Shown here piece after piece: positions 20,285 through 31,925 of a stretch of DNA of 64,000 nucleotides (its first letter is position 1; each line of letters begins with the position of its first letter). The notes under the pieces are model-generated. The model was not told where the DNA came from, did no database searches, and was given only the letters and a program-made list of their open reading frames with translations. A program made the translations under genes and the position numbers. The stretch lies in the NCBI GenBank assembly GCA_023052935.1, contig CM041295.1, positions 22,072,880 to 22,136,879 on the forward strand. The letters are read 5' to 3'. This stretch comes from Piezodorus guildinii. Taxonomy: Eukaryota; Arthropoda; Insecta; Hemiptera; Pentatomidae.

Positions 20285-20520
20285 AATGTTGTCACGCTAT
20301 TTGTACATTGCTGTATAGGATGGAAGCCTGGACGAAGAAGCAAGCTGCTGAAGATTAAACCTTTTGAAATGTGGTACTACCGCAGGATACATAACCTTCA
20401 TAGATAAAGTGTTCAGCATAGAAATATTGATAAGAAATGGAAAAGATCCAGAATTGAGACGTTCATTTAAAAAACATACTTTATCAATTGTAGAATATTT
20501 TACAAGAAGCACATTAATCT
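20285..20520 (+). pseudogene. LINE reverse transcriptase C-terminal fragment (RTE-like)
   Basis: In shifting frames it reads LYRMEAWT, a FEMWYYRRIHN-like block, and then DKVFSIEILIRNGKDPELRR. This pattern (EAWTL, FEMWCYRRIL, DKVTNEEVL) is characteristic of the region after the polymerase in many animal LINE ORF2 proteins. It is short, without catalytic motifs and broken by stops. The open frame 20364-20615 only partly follows it. Confidence 0.6.
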
Positions 20521-20944
20521 TTCATTACTATATTTTTAAATCAATTTATTTGATTTTGTTCGCATTAAAAACTAGATTTTTATGTAGATTCTTTAAGGTG
20601 AAGGTCAAACTCTGAGAACAAATTGGAGGAGGAGTTGGAGAAACAAAAAAATTACTAATAAAAAAATAATATTTTAACAATGATGAGCATAGTACATCAA
20701 CTGATTCCTTTTATATTTCATTTTTATAGTGGAATTATTTTCATTGTTGGTTTTTTTCATGTTTAATTTTTAATTTTTTTTTATCGAATAGGAATATAAC
20801 GTTAATCTTATAGATTATTAACATTTTTAACTGATTAAATTTTATGTATTTTATTATACATTTGTTATGGTTATATAATTTTCATGATAAAATTGTGAGA
20901 TTGATCATTTTTAATTGGACGATATTTTGTACTTGCAGATAAAA
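20521..20944. other. unassigned AT-rich stretch
   Basis: Nothing recognised. Confidence 0.35.
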
Positions 20945-20986
20945 TTGCACCTGAAGATGGCATTTTGGCCGAAACGTTGTGCATTT
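20945..20986 (+). ncRNA. hammerhead-ribozyme-like motif (Penelope type)
   Basis: GCAC is followed by the core CTGAAGA, a helix II TGGC-ATTT-TGGCC, GAAA, CGT, T and then GTGC. GCAC and GTGC can pair as helix I. CUGANGA and GAAA are the invariant core, and U at the cleavage position is allowed. The helix III part is only ACGU, which is self-complementary, so activity would be expected only as a dimer. This is established for hammerheads in Penelope-like retroelements. No Penelope reverse transcriptase is seen nearby. AATAAA follows about 13 bases downstream. Confidence 0.6.
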
Positions 20987-21005
20987 ATTTTTAATAAAAG
21001 ATTGG

Positions 21006-22401
21006 TTAAGTTACATATCAGCCTCCAATTTTAATTAGATTTTTTAACTTTTTATTACTATATTAAAAAACAATTGAATAGAATAAATGTATTTGTCTTT
21101 GGGGAATTATCTATACAAATAATGCCTGGCTTGGCTATTTACAATACATTTTTTAAAATTATGTACATATATCAAAAAAAGTAAATTAACAGTATTTTTT
21201 TTTCGCGAGAGTAGAGATAAAATTAAAAAAAAAGTGCGTTTTTAAAAATAAAAATACATCGTTTTTAAAAATAAGTATAATTTAGTTTTAAAAATAAAAA
21301 TACATCTTAAAAATAAAAATAAAAATTTTACAACAGAGTGATTAAGTTCTGAAATTCACAATAAAATAAGACATTTTGGACCGTGCCTCGACTGGGGGAT
21401 CAGCACATTTTCTAAAGCCCCCAACTCACCATAACCATCCCTAACCAACCCAATAAGAAGTGTAATTAAAATCCTAATTATATAAAACATACTGTAGAAC
21501 AGTTTGTACAAAATTAGGAGATTTTCGTCTCTACTCTATATTTAAATGCATTAATAATACAATTAATTGGTTAATGATAAATCAATCATTTGTGTTCATA
21601 ATTTTAAAAAACAGACATGGAACCTACTGAAAATCATCCTCCACATACAGAAAGTAGACAACTTATTTTTAACAGGAATATAGTGGGATTTTTAACTGAA
21701 TTAAAAAAGTTTTAGGCCTAGGAATCACTAAAGAACTATTAATAATGATAACAACTTAAATATCTTATATTTACAAAACCAAACATTGTCAATTATTTGG
21801 AGAGGATCTGTTTCAATGGATTAAATAATAAAACTGTGATTATAAAATGAAAATGTTTATTAAAATTTTACTAAAATTAAATTAAAATTAAAATACCTTT
21901 AGTAAATAATAACTACAAATTAATTAATTAATAACAAATTAATAATATATTCTCCGTCGTCTGTCAAGTGTTCGTTGTTAATCAAATCCATTTCTTTGAA
22001 ACAGTAGCAGACAAAACAATAACATAAAACGAAAGTGATACTATTTCAAACTATTCAGGAAGGTTACCACATTACTGGAGGTTAAACGGTGAGCCTTGCC
22101 CAGTAAAGTTTACCGTGGATTCAGCATCCCTACCCTAGATGGTGCAACGGGCAATGGCTGACTTCAACGGAGGTTACCCTTACCGCACTTTGACCTGGGT
22201 TGAGACAAGAAGATAACTAGATGAAGAGGGACTAGATACTTAGCACGATTCCCTTGAGTGAAGCCAATACATTTTTCCAGAAGAATTCCTCAAAATAATA
22301 TAGAAGTAGAAACATGAGAAGAGGCCGGCTCAGGGAGAAGCGGAAAATGCAACAAGGAAGACTGCCCATATCAGCCAGCTATGTTATCAATAGTTTTAAA
22401 T
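21006..22401. other. unassigned AT-rich stretch
   Basis: Contains tandem AAAATAAAAATACATC-type repeats at about 21240-21320. The segment 22040-22230 is GC-richer, without a recognisable reading frame or RNA fold. No gene called. Confidence 0.4.
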
Positions 22402-23724
22402 TCAGATTTTTTTTTTAAAGATATTTATTTGTTTAATAAACATGGCCACATGCCTAAGCATTTAAACATGTTGTGGCATTACACCAATTACATGTTACAT
22501 TTAAGTGATACTTTATGTTTATTGTATCCCATGTTAGTTTTATAAAATAGTAGGACAATTTTTTCAAAAATACCTTTAAAATAAAAAAATTTAAAGTAAA
22601 TAAAAACAAAACAAATTATCGATTAATATGATGTAAACAAGGAAGATAGTTAACATAAAAATAAACTATTGATTTAATTTGAGTATATTAAACTAATACA
22701 TTCATTCCACAGTTAATTAAATAGGATGAGTTCTGTACGTTAAGGTGTATAAATTATTAGAGTAATCTTTTTATAGTAAGCAATAAATTCCAACTAATCC
22801 TTAGCCAAAATTATTAAAACCACTGATACCTCGTTATATTTCTTTGTCCATAGATTCTGTTGGTAATCTAATAGTGCAATAGATATATAATTCCAAATAC
22901 AGTCTACATTTATTTGTAGATAACCAGCTCTTACATCTAATTAATAATGTTTAAAAGTACCCAGGAACGCCCTAGGTCTTCCTCTATTCTTCAACAATAA
23001 GGTTGTAATAAAATTAAAGTTGGCATATGCCGTTAAACAACCTCACTAAAAAAAAAAAGATAGAAAAAATGTTACTCTCCCAAAAAAAAAAAAAAAGTAA
23101 TTCCTGAAAGTAATTTACGGTAGGCCAGCGAGGATTCCGCTCTAATCAAAACATCAAGTAAAAACAAACTAAAAATGTTTCATGTCAAGAGATACATGTG
23201 TCAAAAAAGCAACGTTTGTACGTTATAATACACTATAAAGAATAAAGATCCAGTCAAACTCATATTCCAGGTAAAATATGAATAAGACAAAAAAAGAAAA
23301 ATACTGAATGAATAAAATTTCAATCATAGGAAAAAGCCTTTGAAGTATGCCGAGGTAATTGGCAGTTATGAAATTCTATGAAGGAAGATAGATACCTCAC
23401 CGGCGAGTGCAACAGGTCCCTCCTCTCCTATTAAAGGTTTGACGAGCCTGTAAAAGCCGGTCATAAATCCGGGCTTAGTAAATTTCCATAAATAAGCAGA
23501 AGGAATGGTTTACTACTGGGTCGTTAACAGGAAACTGGGGCAATCAAACCCGACTTCAATCCCTCTCTCTATCTTTCAGTTCGTCAGGTTCCTTCTAGGG
23601 AAAACATAGGGAGAAAGTGTTGATACCATCGGCAATATTTTATGAAATCATGGACAATTTTCGATGATGGATTAGATGGTTCAGGATGTCGTCAAAATGA
23701 TTTCGATTAAAGGAGGACATATGG
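22402..23724. other. unassigned, possibly a LINE 3' UTR on the minus strand
   Basis: Read on the minus strand, 22520-22402 ends in GGCCATGTTTATTAAACAAA, a TAAATA repeat and A-run, as many LINE tails do. No coding part is found up to 23700. Low support. Confidence 0.3.
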
Positions 23725-24190
23725 ACATATGATAATAATAATAGGCATACCGAACCCTAAGGTTCGATGCCGATACCACCAAACTATGCCTGTACAGCTC
23801 GTCCAATGTTCACCCCGAGATCAACCTTAACGCAATCCTCCCATCGACGCTTTGACCTACCTTTCGGACACCTACCAGTCAGATCAGCGAATACCAACTT
23901 TCTCGAAATCTGTTTCTCACCGAGTCCAACAACTTTACTCGCCCATTTGAGTCTCCGCGATGCTATCAACTCAGTTATTTCCACGGGGTACAAGCTACGC
24001 AATTCCGCGTTGTGCAACCTTTTAAACTCCCCAGTGAACCCAGTTCGAAAACCTTATGCCGTAGTTCATCCTTCACTGTAAGCGGCCACGTTTTACATCC
24101 GTAAAGAACTGTCGGAAGAATAAATGTTTTCTAAATTCTAATCTTTAAGTTTTTAGACAGTGGTCGCGAGCAATTCAATTTAGCAACTGA
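23725..24190 (-). pseudogene. LINE C-terminus with 3' terminal hairpin (LINE-U)
   Basis: On the minus strand it reads VLYGCKTWPLTVKDELRHKV, then the open piece 24017-23784 with LYPVEITELIASRRLKWASK and GRCPKGRSKRRWEDCVKVDL. This is the post-polymerase and C-terminal region of a LINE ORF2 (ETW.LT..., RRLKWAGH..., GRPKRRWED). It ends with a GGTATCGGCATCGAACC hairpin (loop TTAG in this copy) and a TAT-repeat tail. Related copies are at 49835-50345 and 50555-50612. 5'-truncated. Confidence 0.75.
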
Positions 24191-24365
24191 AGAATAACAC
24201 GCATTTCCCACCTTTAACCGGGACTTTATTTCCTTCTGTATTCCATTTTTCCTTGCTTTTATTGAACCTTAATACTTAATTTTTTCTACGTATTCAAAAG
24301 TATGCCCTGATATATCAATATCACCAATATAGATTTCATTTATTCTTGTTATCATTGAACCTAAA

Positions 24366-24391
24366 TATATATATATATATATATATTTATA
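24366..24391. repeat. short (TA)n microsatellite
   Basis: About 12 TA units. Confidence 0.85.
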
Positions 24392-24479
24392 TAAATGACT
24401 CCATCATTATTTAAATCAAATTTTAATAGAAGTACAATTACAAACTGTAAGAAACAGTTAAGGAATAAATAGAACAGAA

Positions 24480-24565
24480 AATAATTTTATTCTGGGACAT
24501 AGTCCCTTTATAATAACATGAATGTCACAAATAAAGAAAGCATCTGGTCGTAATACATTAAATAG
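24480..24565 (-). mobile_element. CR1-like LINE (LINE-C) 3' tail
   Basis: On the minus strand the end is GGGACTATGTCCCAGAATAA, the hairpin plus tail shared by this family. The rest of the element is absent or displaced by the adjoining (TA)n tract. Confidence 0.65.
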
Positions 24566-24616
24566 AACTGAATTATTTGCGTAGGCAAAGTAGATAAAGA
24601 AAAAAAAAAAAAAATA

Positions 24617-24618
<2 letters not shown>

Positions 24619-24692
<74 letters not shown>
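24619..24692. repeat. long (AT)n microsatellite
   Basis: About 36 AT units. Open frames with runs of Ile-Tyr over this tract are artefacts of the repeat. Confidence 0.95.
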
Positions 24693-24701
<9 letters not shown>

Positions 24702-24979
24702 AAACATACAATAAAAAAAAATAAGTAATACATATAATAGAAGGAGAAATATAAAAACTAATTTTGAACGAAAGATTCAGTCATTAAAAGGATTGAGTTC
24801 TTATTGTATTTTTTTTTTTTTTTTTGTAATATGTTAAAAGAATACTACTTATCTATCTATCTAAAAGGTAATGAACAATGCTGAAAAGAGCAAAAACGTA
24901 AGCGATTATTATAGAAAATTATATCCATCGTTATATTATTTATTTCTAAAATTAATGTTACCATGGAATGAATTTTTTT
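24693..24979. other. unassigned AT-rich stretch
   Basis: T-run at 24808-24825; otherwise nothing recognised. Confidence 0.35.
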
Positions 24980-25800
24980 TTACTTATCTATATATAAATA
25001 TTTAAAGTAAGCGTTGGCGAAAATTTTCGTATTCGAGTTTTTACACGGAAAATACACTAAGATGTGGTCCCCTGAGTCCAAATGACCAAGCCCCGCAATA
25101 CGTCTGTTTGTGGTAGTCTAGCGCGAAAATAAAAATGTCGTTATATTTAAACATATGTAAATTTTATATTTAATAATAACTATGTTATTATATTTTATAT
25201 ATATATGTATATATGAAACAGCAACTTTTTCATTAAAATCGGCAAACCAGGAGAGACACTTTATACTATGCATTTTATCCCTTTTTACGATGTTCTCAAA
25301 AACGGCTATTACGATGTAGATTAAACTCGCTGTATCGATGTAAAATTTAACAGGTTTTAATATCACATAGGTTTTTTTCTGATTAAAATAGTCCTACAGA
25401 CCTTAAATGTCGAAATTTTAAATTTTCTTCCTCTAAACAACCTCTACTTCTGTAGATTTTATAAGAATAAACATATCATATTTTTTGTATTGATAAAACC
25501 TGGTAAATATATAAGTTAAACTAATTCGATATGCGACTAAAGGAGAAAGAAGCAAATGCAACTTTTGTGTTTTTGAGCATATGAACATTAATATAGATGT
25601 ATAATATACCGATGGGAACCTAAATGTTTTAGGAAAAAAATTATCTTATAAACTTTTAAATGTGTAAAAGTAAATGGAGAGTGACGAAAAGCCGATAAAA
25701 CGAACTGATTTTTGTAGATAATAATATGATAGACTATTTAATAAAACGCATTTTTCTATGGAACCTTTTTACTTTCTCTAACCTATATACTTCACATCTG
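24980..25800 (+). repeat. repeat family A, degenerate copy
   Basis: In order it carries TTGGCGAAAATTTTCG, CCCTGAGTCCAAATGACCAA, CTCAAAAACGGCTATTACGA, AACTCGCTGTATCGATGTAA and AGCCGATAAAACGAACTGAT, matching 19140-19800. The right end is lost or too diverged to place. Confidence 0.7.
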
Positions 25801-26461
25801 AATTTTAAATAAAGTTAAAAATTATAACATTAAGGGCTGTAAGTGATAGTTATCTCAACAATTTTTTAGTATTTCTTGATTTATCAATTAATTGATTACA
25901 TGTTATTATTCATTTATGAAAGCATAATAGGACGTAAGTGTTAAGGCGTGAATTCATTATTACGTTTTCTATAGGACAAACATTCAACATTGTGTATTCA
26001 AGTTGAAATAATGAGATTCATTCAAAACACCATTCGGCAACAACACGAGCAACAATGTTTTTCGTTCTAATATTTGCTTTGATAACTTTATCGCATTTCA
26101 GTAATAAAGAAATTTTACAGGAATAAGTAATGTTTCACCCTAAGAGGCCTCCAGTTCCCCACAAGACAAACAGCCGAAATTTATTCATGCGGATTAAGCT
26201 CATGTAAAAATTATGCGTGGAGCTGAAGTGTAGTGGCAGATGGTAGGGGGGAACGAAATGGGGGTGGGGAACAAAATCAGCGCTTACGTATTCGCAAGCT
26301 TCGGCTTTTCCAAGGCCACTTTTAATAAATTATAATTACAAAGGTGAAAATAGCTTCAGCAAAATTTAAAATTTATAAAGCTACCTGAACATTTTTCATA
26401 CTTATAATATTAATTTCAGAAATCTTAATTATAGGTTGTTGTTTTGATTAGTTTTTTTAAT
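25801..26461. other. unassigned stretch
   Basis: A less AT-rich patch lies at 26140-26310, without an open frame of interest. No feature called. Confidence 0.4.
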
Positions 26462-26624
26462 TATTTATTATTATTTTATTGTATATATATGAATTTACTT
26501 ATTTTCTATTTTATGTAATTTGACTATTATTATTATTATTATTATTATTTTCTGTACATATTGTATGAATGTGGTACTCATCTCACTATTACTATTGTTC
26601 ATTTTGTAACAAATTGTAATATAT

Positions 26625-26652
<28 letters not shown>
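26462..26652 (+). mobile_element. Jockey-2-type LINE 3' tail with poly(A)
   Basis: TATGTAATTTGACTATTATT, GTATGAATGTGGTACTCATC and AATATATCTC, followed by an A-run of about 24. Same tail as 9000-9178. An ATT microsatellite expansion lies inside it. Confidence 0.65.
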
Positions 26653-26655
<3 letters not shown>

Positions 26656-26799
26656 CCAGAAATATTGTACCATATAAAGTTAATCTTTCAATATTACAGA
26701 GGCAAAAAGTATTCAGAAACAAAGCTTGTCATAAAAAATACAGCTTACAAATTTATTCATAAAAGTATTATCATTTTTTTTTTCATTTGTTTTTTAATG

Positions 26800-27058
26800 T
26801 TTTTTAGATATTTATTACTTTGTATGAGACCACATTTATACAGTACTTACAACAAACAATGATAAAGCCGAATTACATAAAAATAAATCATATATATACA
26901 GAAGAAAAAAAACCTATAATCAAAATAAATACAAAGACCTTGCACACAATCTTTACAAGCTGCTTAAGAAACCCAGGACTGGGCTTGAATCCAAGAAATC
27001 CCAGCGCCTCTCTCTCAGCCGCGTCGCTGGTATGAGCCAGTGGAGGCTGAGGCATTAA
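26800..27058 (-). mobile_element. Jockey-2 LINE 3' UTR
   Basis: On the minus strand it reads GCCTCCACTGGCTCATACC-like sequence, GCGGCTGAGAGAGAGGCGCT and GGGATTTCTTGGATTC, and then the AT-rich 3' UTR. This matches 17840-17920 and 34945-34990. It is oriented tail-to-tail with the tail at 26462-26652. Confidence 0.65.
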
Positions 27059-27184
27059 AATTAACTGATTAAAACTCATCATTGCGTATTTATGTTTACA
27101 ATTTTCATTTTAATACGATTTTTATAATAAAAAAATCTATAAATTCTTATAATAAAGTTTCTTTTTTGTACTCTCAATTATATA

Positions 27185-27390
27185 TTTACGAAATATATGA
27201 TAAGGAAAAAGTATATAAATATTAAAAATTTTCGATTTGGGGTTTACACCAGGAATACACAATTTAGGTTCCCCTGAGTCCTAATGATCAAGTCCCATCA
27301 AGTCTAGTCTGAAAACGATAAGTTGTTTGAAACTGAAATTTCGAAGTTTAGACGTGCATATTCCTGAGATATTCTGTCCAGCATTTTCTC

Positions 27391-27432
<42 letters not shown>

Positions 27433-28945
27433 CAAACCAGAAGTTGATTATTTAATACATTTGGCACGTTTTTATAATTTTCTCAAAAACGGCTCAAACT
27501 ATTTGGTTAAATACGATAGCGTAGCGTAAAATTTAATGGGCTTAAATACCGAATAAATTTGTTTAATTACATATAATATTTATTTTAATATAATATTTTT
27601 AATATTGAAGTACCTTTAATTTTGTGTATTCCAAAAAATCAACTATATACTTTTTTTTTTAAATTATTTTGTATAGAGTTATTGTTACTACAAAAAGATA
27701 TGTTTGTGTATTTAATAATTCTTGCTCTAAAAAGATAAGTTCTTTAAAACCGAAATTCCATATTTCATGTGAAAATAAGCGAACTAGAAGAGGCACTTTT
27801 CACAATTTTTCACGACTTTCTCAAAACAGCTTTAACGATGTTGAATAAACTCGCTTTTTCGATGTAAAATTTAATGGACTTTAATAAAAATATAGGTTTC
27901 ATTTTGATTGAAATGGTCTGGCAGGGTTAAAATTTGTATTGTAAACGTTGCTTGTTTGAAATATTAAAATAAAACCGTTGTGACATATTATATCTTTTTT
28001 ACTTTCGCTCACCTCTATATGAAATAGGTAACGATTTTGATTATACTTGCTATATCGATGAAAAATTTAATGGACTTTAATATCATGTAAGTTTCATTCT
28101 AATAAAAATAGACCAACATGGCTTAAATGCCGAATATTTAATGTTTTGTCCTCTAAAGTAGCTTTAATTTTGTATATTCTTTAAAACCGAAATTCCATAT
28201 TTCAGGAGCGTACATGTTTCAAATGTTACTATAACTTTAAAAAAAAAAAAAAAAATTATCTTTATGGAAATATTTTTACATGCATTTTGCACATTTTTAC
28301 GATTTTCTAAAAAAACAGCTCAAATGATTTTTATTAAACTCGCTATATTAGTAAAAAATTTAGTAGGCTTAAATGTCGTCCACCTATTTAATTTAATCCA
28401 TTCTGATCAAAGTTGTCTTATAGAGCTTTTGGTAAACGTCAATATTTTAAATTTTCTTCCTCTAAATTACCTTTAATTTTGTAGATTTTATTAAAATAAC
28501 CATATCATCTCTTAAGAATTGATAAAAATCAGATAAATATATAAGTTCCCTTAATAATAAGAAGAATAGTTAATATATATGAATTCGATGTACAATTAAA
28601 GGAGAAAAGATCAAAAACAATTTTTTTCTGCAACTTCTGTGTTTTTAAACATAAAAATAGTAATATAGATGTATAGCATACCGTTGGAAAGCTAAAGATT
28701 ATAGAAAAAAATATTATCTTAAGCAAAAAATTGTAGAAGTTAACGCAGTTATGAAAATCCGAAAAAACTGCCTTTCGTAGATAATAATATAAACGATTAA
28801 TTAATACAGCACATGTTTCTATTCATAGTAAATGAAATTTAATCTTTAAAAATTATTTTCATTTCTAAATATATTTACAAATTCTTAAATTTATTAGAAG
28901 TAAGTGAAGGTCATATGTTGCGCAAACCAGATTTTTTTTTTCTTT
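27185..28945 (+). repeat. repeat family A, compound cluster
   Basis: At least three overlapping pieces of family A in the same orientation. The first is a left end with CCCCTGAGTCCTAATGATCA, interrupted by an A-run at 27391-27430. A second middle block starts near 27740 (AAACCGAAATTCCATATTTC). A third begins near 28005 at ACTTTCGCTCACCTCTATAT and runs to the right end at 28900-28945 (GAAGTAAGTGAAGGTCATAT). This suggests repeated insertion or local duplication. No ORF. Confidence 0.65.
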
Positions 28946-29587
28946 ACTTTATTATTAAATTTAAAATTAATTTTGACAGGTATGATACGTAAAATTCGTT
29001 TCTTAGGAGCATCATTTTTTATTTAATTTTTAGACCTTCCTTTTTTTTTGTTTTTTTAATGTACAATATGTACCTTATTAGTCCTGAAAAAAGCCGATGG
29101 ATTTATTTTCGGAAAAGAAAACCCAATATTGGAAGATTATCGAGACCCCTTCATCTTTCCTGGAGCTGGAGGGACCTGGAAACCAGGATGATGATGAAGA
29201 CATTCATCATTTACCTCGGCCACAACTTCTGCCTCCAACTCAAGATGTACTATCCATTGAAAGGGGGGAGCAACTTTGACAGATGATGATAAATTGGAAT
29301 GAGGTACCGAGCCTTCATTAACGTTTAAGCGATCCGGGGAAAGTAAAGGTAAAGTAATGGTAAAGCCTAAGTAATATTGTGAAGACATCCATAGTAAGCT
29401 TTGGAAGCTACCCAAGGGAATTTGAAACCTGGTCTATCCTCATCTATGAACAGATATTCTAAAAGTGTTATGTAACCATCAGGTATGATAGAGCCCCATT
29501 CTACATTTGCCGTACCCAAAAAAGAAAAAATCGATGGTACATGCTGCATGTGATCTATGTGCAAGATACAGTCATGGTAAAAGAAAC
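28946..29587. other. unassigned segment with candidate open frames
   Basis: Lies between two family A copies and is GC-richer than both. The plus strand is open at 29097-29279 (60 codons). That frame contains an acidic block, DDDEDIHH, followed by LPRPQLLPPTQDVLSIERG, preceded by a pyrimidine-rich tract and TTATTAG. The minus strand is open at 29367-29642 and 29137-29415. None resembles a family I know; the segment could be an exon, a captured fragment or chance. Confidence 0.3.
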
Positions 29588-29772
29588 ACTTAATAAAAAA
29601 AAAATCTGGTGCGCGCAACACACGACTTTCACTTACCTCCATTATTTATATCAATTCAAGAATTTTTAAATAAAGTTATAAACCAAAATAATTTGTCTAA
29701 GAATGATTTAAATTGGATTTAAACAGAAACATGTGTTTTATTAAATAATCTATTTTATTATTATCTTCCAAA

Positions 29773-30128
29773 CCTTCCAACAGCACGTCATCTTACAGAC
29801 CTATTAGCCTACTTTCGACCCACTCGAAAAATTTCGAAAAGCTCCTACTAAAACGAATCCTAGCCAAATTTAAAAATTTTTCTTCACATCAGTTTGGATT
29901 TAGTTCTCAATATTCCACAGTTCAGCAAGGACTCCGAACCATCAGAACCTTCTTCATCATCCTAATCCTCTAGTTCAATCCCTCTCCAGCTCCACCCATC
30001 CCTACAATCCTTCTCGAAGATTGAAACGGCAGTGTCCCCGCGACGTTTTGTAAACATTTATACTGGACATCTGACACTGGCCAGATCCTCCACTCGTGTA
30101 CTGTATGTTTGTGGCTATTGCGCCCTAA
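29773..30128 (+). pseudogene. Jockey-2 LINE, internally deleted, inside family A
   Basis: The first half encodes SYRPISLLSTHSKNFEKLLL and HQFGFSSQYSTVQQGLRT, the fingers/palm start of a reverse transcriptase. The second half, from about 29945, jumps to the 3' part of the ORF and 3' UTR (CTCCAGCTCCACCCATCC, then GAAACGGCAGTGTCCCCGCG). More than a kilobase, including the catalytic YADD region, is missing between them. Nonfunctional. Confidence 0.7.
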
Positions 30129-30316
30129 CGTTTTTTAGCAATGCTAATCAGATGGTATGGTTGATTTTTTCGAATCTTCAAAATTAAAGGTACTTTAGAG
30201 GAAGACATTTTGAAATATCGGAAATTAAGCGCTGTCGGACTATTTAAATCAGAATAAAACCTACATGATATTAAAGCCCGTTAAATTTTACATCGACATA
30301 GCGAGTTTAATCAAAA

Positions 30317-30376
30317 GCCTTTTTACGAATTTCTTAAAAACGGTTCTAACCGTTTTTAAGAAATTCGTAAAAAGGC
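30317..30376. repeat. perfect inverted repeat, 29-bp arms
   Basis: GCCTTTTTACGAATTTCTTA and the following AAAACGGTT (30317-30345) are mirrored exactly at 30348-30376 across a 2-base spacer. Other copies of family A have only the second arm here, so the first arm replaced or duplicated native sequence. Confidence 0.95.
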
Positions 30377-30620
30377 GCAAAATGTATAGTATAAAATGGC
30401 TCTTCTGGTTAGCTGATTTTGATGAAAAAGCATCTCGGGCTTATAGTTGTCTTAAATATGAAATTTTACTTTCATAGCACTTTTTGTTTACACGCGGGAG
30501 TTACCACATACGGACATGCACACACACAGACCTTTTTGCGGGACTTTGTTGGCAAGTTCGTTTGTTGGCAAGTTCGATTTTGTTCAATTTACAAAATTTC
30601 CTGAGTTAGAGATTTTTCTA

Positions 30621-31925
30621 ATATACACGTATTCAGCTGACTTAAAATGGCTAGTATCAGCCATAAAAATATTTCGTGTCCGTTTTAAATTCTAAAAAAA
30701 ATACAGAATAACTGTTAAAAAAATCATAAAAATCATTAACGTTGAGCGAAAATTATTAATCATAAACAATTGGACGTTTTAAAATTTAGTCATTATTGCC
30801 AGGTTTATTTATTTTAAAGAGTTAATCAAAATCGAGTTGTTTTAGATAATGAAAAAAATTATTATAAATAAATATTGAGTTACCAGTGAAATATTTCAAT
30901 TCGTATCCTTCAAAAAGAAGAATCTTGTCAAAATGGCGGCTCTTTTCCATTTTAAATCGTATTCTAGTCACAAGATATGCCAATTGTTAAGAATCCTTTC
31001 AACGAGAATAGCGAATGTAATTAAGAATAAAAAAAAAAAAAATTAAAATAGTCCATAAAATATAGAAATCGGGCATATCCTTCAAAATAGTAAAAAAAAA
31101 CTCTTTTCGTGCGTTTAAAATTACTCCTTAGATGTATGAACTGTAAGACACTTGTCATTGTCATAATAATTTTACTATTTACTAATCTCATTACTTACAT
31201 TTCTTAAAAAAAAAAGAACTAAAATAAATAATGGCGTGACTAATTATACGAAGAGCTGTAAGAGTGTATGTGTAATCAACTAGGAGATGAAAGATTAGAG
31301 TCTGGTCTTGGCAGGATCTGCTTTCTTTAGTGCCACTTCTTCTCCTTCTCAAATATTTATGTTTTTCTAACAGTCTTTGCTCGGGAACATTAACACTTCC
31401 CCGTGCTAAACCGACCGACTAACGTTTTTCAAACAGGAAAGGACAATAATTTGTTAATATATCGCTATATATGCGTGATAATGATAAGGAAGTACCTTAA
31501 GTCCCTAAGATACGTAATGAAGTGTGAAAAGGAAATGTTTTTATGCAGAAAATACAAGGACATCTTACTATTGTAATATTTAACTCCAGCCTTCTGCAAT
31601 TGACAAATAAGATACTCAATACGTTTGATATTAAAAATAGATTTACATGCATCATAATGAAATTATTGTAACAAACGATTAACTATTATCATACAGATTA
31701 TTACCTACAGCAAAATACAACGATGATGATCAGAAGAACTCGACACTAATGCCAACCGTTGGGTTTCAAAATGGCGGTTGCTTATAAATGAAGACCTAGG
31801 GCTAATCCAGGGCACGTTAAACATCATTTAAAAGTTATATTGCTTGTGTGATTGAATTGCTATAGTGTGATTAAAGCCTCTGGTTTTCCCCACCTACTCA
31901 GATCCGGCATGCTTTTTCATTATCA
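30621..31925. other. unassigned AT-rich stretch
   Basis: No gene, RNA or repeat recognised in 1.3 kb. Confidence 0.4.

Larger units (their letters stand above)
29588..30620 (-). repeat. repeat family A, minus-strand copy split by a Jockey fragment
   Basis: Starts with TCTGGTGCGCGCAACACACG and ACTTTCACTTACCTCC, the cleanest right end in the window (minus orientation). It continues to about 29772 and resumes at about 30130 with AAAGGTACTTTAGAGGAAGA. It then runs through CATCGACATAGCGAGTTTAA to CGGGAGTTACCACATACG near the left part. A perfect 29-bp palindrome (30317-30376) sits inside. Confidence 0.75.

Noticed and set aside
22040..22230. Structured RNA or rRNA fragment
   Set aside because: GC-richer, but no recognisable rRNA, snRNA or tRNA motif on reading both strands.
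24621..24692. CRISPR-like or satellite array
   Set aside because: No spaced direct repeats anywhere in the window; tandem tracts are simple microsatellites, and the setting is eukaryotic.
24458..24733. Minus-strand frames of repeated Ile-Tyr
   Set aside because: They are translations of the (AT)n microsatellite at 24619-24692, not a protein.
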